The notes beneath the pieces were generated by a model. That model had not been told where the DNA came from and did not search any database. It saw only the letters and a program-made list of their open reading frames with translations. Below, in pieces: positions 36,170 to 44,500 of a stretch of 55,575 bases of DNA. Made by a program: the position numbers and the translations under genes. Source of the stretch: Tissierellia bacterium (GTDB taxonomy: Bacteria > Bacillota_A > Clostridia > Tissierellales > Peptoniphilaceae); NCBI GenBank assembly GCA_012513395.1, contig JAAZCH010000141.1, positions 1 to 55,575 on the forward strand, given 5' to 3'. Position 1 is the first letter of the stretch, and each line of letters opens with the position of its first letter.

Positions 36170-36870
36170 AATAAGCCTACTCTGTTTTCATTCCACGCAT
36201 CTATCAAATCTTTTGCAGCTTGTTTTGGATCGTCTGCATTTGAAATGGCAGACACTACGAAAAATCCGCCAATTCCAGTTTTTGAAAGCTCGGGAATGTC
36301 TTCTAGCTTTACTCCACCACCAATCACAATTGGAATTGAACTCGTCTTTGCCAATTCTTTTATTTCATCATAAGTTCTAGTAATTATCTTACCGTCATCT
36401 CCCAGTCCACAATCTGGTTTTGTCGCTGTTTCGTGAAGTGGGCCCACGCCGAAGTAGTCTATGTCTTTTATATCCGTATTTTTAATATACTCAAATAAGT
36501 CCCTCTTAGATGCAGTAAGTCCCACTATAGCTTCCTCGCCTAAATATTTTCTGCATACTCCAACAGGAATATCATCTTGGCCTACGTGAATGCCATCTAC
36601 TTTTATTCCAGCATCTCGCGCTGCCAAAACCACATCTAGTCTATCGTTTACAAGAAGTGCAACTTCATCTGATTTACCTAATCTCTTAATTTCTTCTGCT
36701 GTTATCTTCGTAAGTTCGATTAATTCCTTTGCAGAAGCTACTTTGGAGCGAATTTGTATGCAAGTATATCCCACTTCTATTACATCGCCAATCATCTTAA
36801 CCAAATCTTTTCCTTCAGCATTTTCTGGACCAATTACAAAATATGCAGATATGTCTAATTTTTTTCTCAT
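36166..36870 (-). CDS. thiE: Thiamine phosphate synthase
   Basis: A 234-residue TIM-barrel enzyme that joins HMP-PP and HET-P to thiamine phosphate. Marks: CIQIRSKVASAKELIELT near residue 35, LLVNDRLDVVLAA near 72, VDGIHVGQDDIPV near 91, DYFGVGPLHETATKPD near 138 and PIVIGGGVKLEDI near 178. Slightly longer than usual at both ends. Placed between thiM and thiD with 4-13 base junctions. Confidence 0.94.
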   Translation of the reverse strand: MRKKLDISAYFVIGPENAEGKDLVKMIGDVIEVGYTCIQIRSKVASAKELIELTKITAEEIKRLGKSDEVALLVNDRLDVVLAARDAGIKVDGIHVGQDDIPVGVCRKYLGEEAIVGLTASKRDLFEYIKNTDIKDIDYFGVGPLHETATKPDCGLGDDGKIITRTYDEIKELAKTSSIPIVIGGGVKLEDIPELSKTGIGGFFVVSAISNADDPKQAAKDLIDAWNENRVGLL

Positions 36871-36883
36871 TTAAAAATACCCT

Positions 36884-37717
36884 CTATAGTTTTTCAATTT
36901 CAAATTCTACACTGGAAATTTCTTCAGCCCTTGCATTGTATAAGGCATCTAGAAATTCTACCTCAAAACTTCCAGGGCCACTGCATTTTTCTTCTGCAAT
37001 TTTGCCTGCAAAATTAAAAATATTAGTACCAGTTAAAGCCGCGATAAATGGATTTGCACAGCAAGCATAAACCGCCATAACTCCCGCCAAGGCACAACCT
37101 GCTCCGGTAATCTTTTCAAAATAATGTGAACCCCCATATGAATACACTCCTAGCTTCCCATCAGTTACAAAATCCACTTCTCCAGAAATGGCCACAGCAC
37201 CTTCTGTGTATTTTGCGATGGAAATGGCAGCTAATTTTGCATCTTCCACAGCATCCTTGGAATCTACTCCTCTAACTTCGTCTTCTCCCTCTCCACCATC
37301 TAGTTCCCAAAGTCCAGCAAGCGCCATGACTTCTGAAGCATTTCCGCGTATTATGCTTGGTTTGTACTTTTTGAAATCATATAACAATTTATTTCTCAGT
37401 CCCCCAATTCCAACTGCTACTGGATCCACAACCCATTGTTTTTTTTCTTCGAATAAGGCTTTTGCACATCGTGGCAAGGTCTCTTCATAAATAGGAAGAA
37501 GTGTCCCCACATTTATGTACATAGCACTGGCTACTTTTGCCATTGTTTCAGCCTCGTCTGGTAAATAAACCATAGCAGCCGAACCACCAACAGCGATTTG
37601 TGCATTGGCTACTAGATTTATCGTCACCGAATTTGTAATAGACGGTGCCATAGGCCTAGTGCTTTTCACTTGGCTCACTGCATTGATTATCTCTTTTTTA
37701 ATTTCTTCTTTTCTCAA
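36884..37717 (-). CDS. thiM: Hydroxyethylthiazole kinase
   Basis: About 277 residues of the ribokinase fold. It phosphorylates the salvaged thiazole alcohol HET. Marks: RPMAPSITNSVTINLVANAQ near residue 24, PVAVGIGGLRNKL near 98, RGNASEVMALAG near 127, and the catalytic Cys in KITGAGCALAGVMAVY near 225. I choose TTG at 37717 because AAAGGA lies 9 bases upstream; TTG at 37735 lacks a site. First gene after the TPP riboswitch. Confidence 0.93.
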   Translation of the reverse strand: MRKEEIKKEIINAVSQVKSTRPMAPSITNSVTINLVANAQIAVGGSAAMVYLPDEAETMAKVASAMYINVGTLLPIYEETLPRCAKALFEEKKQWVVDPVAVGIGGLRNKLLYDFKKYKPSIIRGNASEVMALAGLWELDGGEGEDEVRGVDSKDAVEDAKLAAISIAKYTEGAVAISGEVDFVTDGKLGVYSYGGSHYFEKITGAGCALAGVMAVYACCANPFIAALTGTNIFNFAGKIAEEKCSGPGSFEVEFLDALYNARAEEISSVEFEIEKL

Positions 37718-37780
37718 TTTCTCATGTCCTTTCAAAATATTATTTTGTAGGTCAATCGTAGAGTAAAATTTTAAGTAATG

Positions 37781-37809
37781 AAAAAGGCGCCTCCAAAATA
37801 GGAAGCGCC
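37781..37809 (-). terminator. Terminator of the TPP riboswitch expression platform
   Basis: On the minus strand GGCGCTTCC pairs with GGAGGCGCC around a 6-base loop and is followed by TTTTT. It lies between the aptamer and thiM, so premature termination upon TPP binding is the likely mode of control. Confidence 0.85.
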
Positions 37810-37827
37810 ATTAAAGCTTACGTTTCA

Positions 37828-37907
37828 TTGCTCCCTACGACAGTATTAACTGACAGGTTCAAAGGGTCAGGTTTTACCTTCTCAACTCCGAAGAGTCCCC
37901 CTACAAC
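37828..37907 (-). ncRNA. TPP riboswitch (thi box) controlling thiMEDC
   Basis: On the minus strand from about 37907: GGGGG, a short hairpin around CTTCGG, TTGAGA, the conserved ACCCTTTGAACCTG, then TTAATACTGTCGTAGGGA. These are the conserved thi-box blocks in order. The terminator at 37781-37809 follows. The remainder of the gap 37910-38124 holds a degenerate inverted repeat (ATGGGACTT at about 37988 and AAGTCCCAT at about 38089) but no gene I can support. Confidence 0.95.
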
Positions 37908-38124
37908 ATATTATAAAGTTTATCACTTAGATATTGTGATGTCAATACAATCCACTAAGATATAGATTAGCATTTACTCATGTAAACATGGGACTTTTTC
38001 GATTTGTCATACTTGGTCGTAGGCACTTACATTGCTCGTTGTACATTGTACGTTTGATAGCTTAACAAATTAAGATGTCTGGATTTAAGTCCCATACAAT
38101 GCGACGACTATATTATCTAATTAT

Positions 38125-39312
38125 TTATTTTAATAATTCTTCTACTAATTCTTTTGCTTCTAGTAAATTTTCTCCTGTTGGATTCCAGTTTACTTTTATT
38201 TCTTTGTCTATTACTGAAAATCCTGCTTCAGTTAATCTTTCTTCTAGGAGTTTATTTCCTTCTCCTGTCCAGCCGTATGTTCCAAAGACTGCTGCCTTTT
38301 TATTTTTAAATTTCAGGGATTTCAAGAAATGTAACCACCCAGCCACTGAGCCTAATACATCGTTCAAATACGTAGGTGATCCTACTACGATGGCTTTGGA
38401 TTTGAACACTTCTGTCATTATGTCATTTTTGTCTGTATGGGAGATGCTTAAAACTTTTACCTTGGTGTCAGGTGCTTGCTTGCTAATCTCTCCTGCTATC
38501 TCATGGGCAATTGTTTTAGTCCCATTCCACATCGTGTCGTAAATGACTGTGATTTGATCTTCTTGATATGCATCAGCCCACTCTGCATATTTTTCTATTA
38601 TTTGTAGAGGATTATCTCGCCAAATCACTCCATGACTGGTTGCGATAATATCTATTGGCAAATTAAGTGCCACGACTTCGTTTATTTTTCTAGTTACTAG
38701 TGGCGCAAATGGATTTAGTATGTTGGCAAAATATTTCATAGCCTCTTCCCAAAGTATACATTGGTCAGCCTTATCGTTGAACAGTTCTTCTACTGCATAG
38801 TGTTGCCCAAAAGCATCATTGGAAAACAAAATGTTATCTCCTGTCAAATAGGTCGCCATGGAGTCAGGCCAGTGAAGCATTGGCATTTCCACAAATATCA
38901 AACTTTTACCGTTTCCAATATCTATAGAATCTCCAGTTTTTACAACTACATAATTCCATTCTGGGTGATGATACTGCCCAATCATAGATTTTTTCCCATT
39001 TGCCGTGCAATAAATTGGAACATTTGGTATTTCTTTCATCAATTCTACCAAAGAACCAGCGTGATCCACTTCGCCGTGATTCGCAATTATATAGTCTATT
39101 TTATTTAAATCTATCTCTGATTTTAAATTCTCGACAAATTCGTTGGAATGCGGAACCCAAACCGTATCTATCAAAACAACTTTTTCTTCTTCTATCAAAT
39201 ATGCATTTTGGCTGGAACCTTTGTGAACTGAATAGTCAGAGCCGTGAAATTCTCTTAATTCCCAGTCAATTTTACCTACCCACGATACATTGTTTTTAAT
39301 ATGTTTTCTCAT
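38125..39312 (-). CDS. A-type flavodiiron protein (FprA family), copy 1
   Basis: About 395 residues: an N-terminal metallo-beta-lactamase-like diiron domain and a C-terminal flavodoxin domain (from about 250, VIYDTMWNGTKTIAHEIAGE). Diiron ligands are visible in NHGEVDH (His79, Glu81, Asp83, His84), MLHWPDSM, and SNDAFGQH, with SHG near 227. The family reduces O2 to water and/or NO to N2O in anaerobes, fed by rubredoxin or F420. ATG at 39312 has GGAGG 5 bases upstream. It follows the DUF438 gene by 23 bases, so the two are likely one operon. A second copy lies at 45950-47203. Confidence 0.93.
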   Translation of the reverse strand: MRKHIKNNVSWVGKIDWELREFHGSDYSVHKGSSQNAYLIEEEKVVLIDTVWVPHSNEFVENLKSEIDLNKIDYIIANHGEVDHAGSLVELMKEIPNVPIYCTANGKKSMIGQYHHPEWNYVVVKTGDSIDIGNGKSLIFVEMPMLHWPDSMATYLTGDNILFSNDAFGQHYAVEELFNDKADQCILWEEAMKYFANILNPFAPLVTRKINEVVALNLPIDIIATSHGVIWRDNPLQIIEKYAEWADAYQEDQITVIYDTMWNGTKTIAHEIAGEISKQAPDTKVKVLSISHTDKNDIMTEVFKSKAIVVGSPTYLNDVLGSVAGWLHFLKSLKFKNKKAAVFGTYGWTGEGNKLLEERLTEAGFSVIDKEIKVNWNPTGENLLEAKELVEELLK

Positions 39313-39335
39313 CACAGCCTCCTATGTTAATTGTG

Positions 39336-40556
39336 TTATCTAGTTTTTTCTACTTCTTCTTTGATTATATTGTACAACTCAGATACTTCTTCTGTTGTTT
39401 CTAAAGTACCCACATACTTTCCTTCCTCGTCTCTCACTGCAAAATATCTTATTACAAATATTTTACTTCCTCTAGTCATCAGTCTAATTTCTTCATCTTT
39501 TATACCACTTTTAAAATCTTCTAGCATCTGTTCTACTACTGGCACGGCCTTTGGTGGGTGACAATTTCTAACATCTCTTCCGATTATCGTTCTAGTTCTT
39601 GGAAATACTGGATTTTTCCCTTCGGTAAAAAAACTAACTAAATCGTCATCTCCAATATAAGTCAAGTCACAAGGTATCGTATTAAACATGTGAATCATTT
39701 CTGACTTTTCCATAATTCCTGATGGAAATTTTACAAATCCTTCTTCAGATTCATCTTCTATTTCAAGATCCTTATTTTCTACTATTACCTCTTGTCCTTC
39801 TAACCAAGTAGCTGCATCAGAAGGAGATGCGCCCTCAATCCCACCGTTGAATGCGTATCCAATCTCCGAACTAGATTCACCTACTATCTTCCAATCTTCA
39901 GCCTTTAAATTTTGAATCAATAAAGGTGTCAAAATTTCGTTTTCTTTTTTTATCATTTCTCTAATTTCAAAAATCATCTTGTCGATGGTTTCTTCAAAAG
40001 AATCCGAGTTTTCTTCGACGTCACTTATGGCTTTTTTCATAAGTTCACGAATATCGTCGTCAACTGCCCACATTACTTTTGGTGGTGCTGTTATTCCTTC
40101 TCTTTCCAAGTATGGGAAGAATAAGTTTTCTTTTCTCTCATAATGCTTTTCTAGTTTTCTAAGTCCATGTAAATCTGCAAGCAAATCCAATTTATTATTT
40201 TCGGATTTTTCTAGTTTATACTTTCCGTAGCTTTTATCCAAATTTTCTCTAAGATAGTTTTCCAGACCATCATTTTCTCTTCTAAAAACAAATAGTGGAT
40301 GTCCTGGAGTTTCGTCTATCTTTTTTTGTGCGTGGATTTCTTCTATACTGCCTTGAAAAACTGCAGCGTGAACATTGCATAGTCTTTGTACTTCCTCGAC
40401 AGGCATTCCTTCTCTTATAAGTTCTCCTTCTAAAGCAGCTATCTCTCCTGCATCAACACTACCAAACTCTATTTCAAATTCTTTTTTTACATCTTCAAAG
40501 TTAGCATCTTCGTGCAATTTGTAAATCAAATTTTTTAATTTTTCTTTTCGCTCCAT
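39336..40556 (-). CDS. DUF438 protein with hemerythrin and PAS domains
   Basis: About 406 residues. The DUF438 domain occupies about 1-75 (EKLKNLIYKLHEDANFEDVK), a hemerythrin HHE domain about 85-215 (HPLFVFRREN, HGLRKLEKHYERKENLFFPYLE, with His/Glu iron ligands), and a PAS domain about 285-400. The protein probably binds diiron and senses or carries O2 or NO. ATG at 40556 is chosen because GGAG lies 8 bases upstream; an extra 27 upstream residues are unlikely. Co-transcribed with the flavodiiron gene downstream, which points to oxygen or NO defence (inference). Confidence 0.88.
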   Translation of the reverse strand: MERKEKLKNLIYKLHEDANFEDVKKEFEIEFGSVDAGEIAALEGELIREGMPVEEVQRLCNVHAAVFQGSIEEIHAQKKIDETPGHPLFVFRRENDGLENYLRENLDKSYGKYKLEKSENNKLDLLADLHGLRKLEKHYERKENLFFPYLEREGITAPPKVMWAVDDDIRELMKKAISDVEENSDSFEETIDKMIFEIREMIKKENEILTPLLIQNLKAEDWKIVGESSSEIGYAFNGGIEGASPSDAATWLEGQEVIVENKDLEIEDESEEGFVKFPSGIMEKSEMIHMFNTIPCDLTYIGDDDLVSFFTEGKNPVFPRTRTIIGRDVRNCHPPKAVPVVEQMLEDFKSGIKDEEIRLMTRGSKIFVIRYFAVRDEEGKYVGTLETTEEVSELYNIIKEEVEKTR

Positions 40557-40745
40557 ATTCATCACTCCATCGTTATCTATTGATTTCATTTTACTATCTT
40601 CAAGTTGTAAATTTCTGTAACTTATGCAACATTTCATAGTCTTTAACTAGGAATTAAATTTCAGAAAATAAAATTGCCAGGAATTTTCGCATTCGTCTCT
40701 AGCAATTTCTACATACCAAATCCATTACGTCCTAGCAATTTTTTA

Positions 40746-41342
40746 TTATTCAAATACTATTTTATACTTACCCTCTACATCAGGATATATTCTCAAAATT
40801 TCTTCTATGGCAATTTTCGCATCTTTTTCTGCTTCCTCAAGAAGTCCCCGCTCCATAGCTTTCGCTTCCATCTCTTGCATTTGATCCTTCCTAAAGGCAG
40901 AGTATTCCTCTAAGTGAAGGGGATTAAAAATCGATGTTTTTTCATCAAATATTTTGAGAGAGTCTTCGTCAATTTCATGGGATAGAATTCGTGCAGGCGG
41001 AAGCTTGATTTTGATAGAATTTTCTTCAACCGTTATTTTAACTTCACTAAGTACCACTCCTGCATTTATTTCTCCGTCATATGAGACGATAAATTTCTTC
41101 AAAGTCAGAGGAATTTTAATTCCATAAAATTCACTTTGGTTTTCAAAAGAGCCTACACTTGTGTAGTGGTATTTTACTGTGGAAAGTTCGCGCACAGATT
41201 GAATCTGTTCTTCTAAGATTGAAGAAGTTATTTGTGGTTTGCCAGATATTTTTCCTTTATATACTCCAACAAAATAGGATCCGGCTACTATTAAAATAAT
41301 CGCAAGTAATATGCCTAAACCCATTTTAAATTTTTTTATCAA
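40746..41342 (-). CDS. DUF4230 domain protein, membrane anchored
   Basis: 198 residues. One N-terminal membrane helix (MGLGILLAIILIVAGSYFVG) followed by an extracytoplasmic domain of the DUF4230 family: STVKYHYTSVGSFENQS, SYDGEINAGVVLSEVKI, KIKLPPARILSHEIDEDSL, and a helical C terminus ending EEILRIYPDVEGKYKIVFE. Function of the family is unknown. The start is TTG at 41342 with GGAGAG upstream, or ATG at 41324. It lies between the DUF438 gene and the giant activase gene, same strand. Confidence 0.85.
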   Translation of the reverse strand: MIKKFKMGLGILLAIILIVAGSYFVGVYKGKISGKPQITSSILEEQIQSVRELSTVKYHYTSVGSFENQSEFYGIKIPLTLKKFIVSYDGEINAGVVLSEVKITVEENSIKIKLPPARILSHEIDEDSLKIFDEKTSIFNPLHLEEYSAFRKDQMQEMEAKAMERGLLEEAEKDAKIAIEEILRIYPDVEGKYKIVFE

Positions 41343-41445
41343 AATTTCTCTCCTCTTTCTCGTATTTTGTTATATATACCCAAAAATATTTTTAGATATG
41401 GAAAATTAATAATAGAATCAAATTTATATTTCCGTACAATGTGAC

Positions 41446-41501
41446 CATTACAGAAGCCTGCAATATGAATTATTATAATTCAAATGCAGGCTTCTGTAAT
41501 G
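41446..41501. terminator. Perfect 17-bp hairpin after the giant activase gene
   Basis: CATTACAGAAGCCTGCA at 41446-41462 is perfectly inverted as TGCAGGCTTCTGTAATG at 41485-41501, and the loop itself holds the palindrome GAATTATTATAATTC (41467-41481). It starts 16 bases past the activase stop. There is no T-run directly behind it, so it could be an mRNA 3-prime end protector, a terminator or a cruciform site. Confidence 0.6.
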
Positions 41502-41516
41502 ATTAATTTTAGATTA

Positions 41517-44500
41517 CTAACTTCTATCTAAAGAAATTACTTTCTTTTTTTCCACAAGGGCTTCAGAATATTTTCTATCTTCTACCTTGCTGTCCTTTGC
41601 TCTACTCATCATCAGTTTAATTCTGTTGTGTTGATTCGTTTCGCTGGCGCTGGCGTCGTAGTCTATTGCTACTATATTGGCTGTTTCATATTTATCTCTT
41701 ATGGCCTTCATAACACCTTTGCCTGTGATGTGATTTGGAAGACAGCCGAATGGTTGAACGCAAACTATATTGTTGGCGCCTTGATGGATTAATTCCACCA
41801 TCTCACCTGTCAATAGCCAGCCTTCTCCATATTGATTGCCAAGATGGACAAATTCTTCTGCAAAATCCATCACTTCTTCGATGTCTGCAAGCTGATGGAA
41901 TCTAGTTCCTTCTAAAGCTTTTCTCACGGGCGCTCTGAACTTTTCAAAATATTTTATTGAAAATTCTCCAAACAAAGATCCCAGCAATCCTTTATTCAAG
42001 TCTTTATATTTTATCGTTGCATTTTTAAATCCATACATCAAAAAGTCCATAAGATCGCTGATGACAACTTCTGCCCCTTCTTCCTCAAGTAAATCTTGAA
42101 TGCTATTATTGGCAGATGGAAGATATTTTACCAAAATTTCTCCAACTATTCCTACTCTAGGTTTTATTTCGTTGGTGATTTCTAACTTGCTGTACTCTTT
42201 TACCATATTTTGGATATTGGATTCATATTCTCTCTTGTCAAAATCTACAACAGAATGTTTGGCAATGTCTATCCATCTTCTATCCAACAAATCCGTTGAA
42301 CCTTTTATAACTTCGTAAGGTCTTGTAGCATTTGATAGCCTCATAATTAAGTCGCCGTAGACAACTGACACGACCGCTTTGTTAATCAATTTCACCAGAT
42401 GAGTGTCTGCAAATATTCCCGAATGTTTTTCAATACCTTGGAAGCTAAGACCAATTACTGGAATGTGTCCGTATCCTGCTTCTGCTATGGCTTTTCTAAT
42501 GAAGCCTACATAGTTAGAAGCTCTACAAGCTCCTCCTGTTTGAGCCATCAACAAAGCTATTTTGTCGGTGTTATATTTGCCAGATTTTATCGCATCTATA
42601 AACTGTCCTACTACAAACATAGATGGATAGCAGGCGTCGTTGTTTACATATTTCAAACCTTCGTTTACTACTTTTTCGTTGGTAGATTCTAAGATTTCTA
42701 CATTTAGTCCCACAGCTCTCAATGCTTCTTGCATTATTTCAAAATGAATCGGAGCCATCTGTGGAACTAATATAGTATAACCATCTCTAGCCATCTCTTT
42801 TGTAAACATTACTGGATCTTCATTTACAGGATTTATACTTTCTGAATCGTAATTTCTTCTATCTGCTGCTTCAAGTAATGATCTCAATCTAATTTTTACA
42901 GCGCCTAAATTGCTAACTTCATCTATTTTAATTACTGTGTAAATTTTATTGTATCCGTGAAGAATTTCATTTACTTGATCCGTTGTTACTGCATCCAAGC
43001 CACAACCAAAGGAGTTTAGTTGAATCATTTCCAAATTATTCATAACTCCTACATATTCAGCAGCTCTGTATAATCTACTGTGGTACGTCCACTGATCCAA
43101 AACTCTCAATCTTCCGCTAATATCATCGTGATAAGCCACAGCATCTTCTGAAATAACTGCTAAATCCATAGAGGCGATTAGCTCAGGGATTCCATGGTTT
43201 ATTTCTGGGTCTATGTGATAAGGTCTACCGCATAATACGATTCCCTTTTTGCCAGTCTTTTCCAAAAATTCCACGGCTCTTTTGCCTTCTTCAATTACAT
43301 CTTCTCTATATCTATCTTGTTCTTCATACCCTGCACGAACAGCTGCTCTTACTTCCCCTTTTGGAATATCTGGGAAAATTTCAGTCATTCTCTTTTCTAA
43401 TCTTTTACGATTATCAAAGGATATAAATGGATTCTCAAATTTAACTGCATTTTCGTCAAGGGATTCCACGTTGTTTTTCAAAACTTCAGAATAGCCTGCG
43501 ACTACAGGACAGTTTAAAGTATTGTGAGATTTTTCGAATTCTTTTTCCTCATAGAATACTGACGGATAAAAAATATATTTCACTCCATCTTCTATTAGGG
43601 ATTCAATATGACCGTGGGAAATCTTTGCAGGATAACATGCAGTTTCGGATGTTATCGACTCGATTCCCTTTTCGTAAATTTCTCTTGTAGATTTAGGCGA
43701 TAAGACTACGCGATATCCCAGCTTCGTAAAAAATGTATGCCAAAATGGATAGTTTTCATACATATTCATCACTCGAATAAGTCCAACTTCACCTCTAGGC
43801 GCATTTTCTATCGGCAATGAATCGTAATCAAATACCCTTTGATATTTATATTCATATAGATTTGGAAGTTCACTTCCAGATTCTCTAGTGACACCTGCTC
43901 CTCTTTCGCATCTATTTCCTGTTATAAATCTTTGTCCGTTGGAAAAAATATTTACGTTAAGGGAACAATAATTTGTGCATTGATGACAGGTGGCAGTTTT
44001 AACCTTGTATGAAAATTCATCTAGAGAACTTTCATCTGCAATGGTGGATTTTTCGTTTGCTTTTTCTTTTGCAATCAAAGCCATACCGAATGCTCCCATC
44101 AATCCTGCTATCCTTGGTCTCTTCACAGTTTTTCCTGTAATGAGTTCAAAGGCTCTTAAAATAGCGTCACCATAGAATGTTCCGCCTTGTACTACAATAT
44201 TTTCTCCCAGTTGTTCTGGGTCTCTAATTTTTATTACCTTTTGTATTGCGTTTTTAACTATAGAATAAGCTAGCCCTGCAGCTATATCTCCAACTTCTGC
44301 TCCCTCTTTTTGAGCTTGCTTAACCATGGAGTTCATAAATACGGTACATCTCGAACCTAAGTCTACAGGATTTTTAGCTAGAAGTGCTTTTTCTGTAAAT
44401 TCTCCTACTTCCATCCCAATCCCTTGGGCAAAAGTTTCTAGAAAGCTTCCGCATCCAGATGAACAAGCTTCGTTAAGCAAAATAGAACTGATAACTCCAT

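Noticed and set aside
37930..38124. tRNA or small gene in the gap after the TPP riboswitch
   Set aside because: No cloverleaf with T-loop consensus and no ORF with a binding site; only a degenerate inverted repeat.
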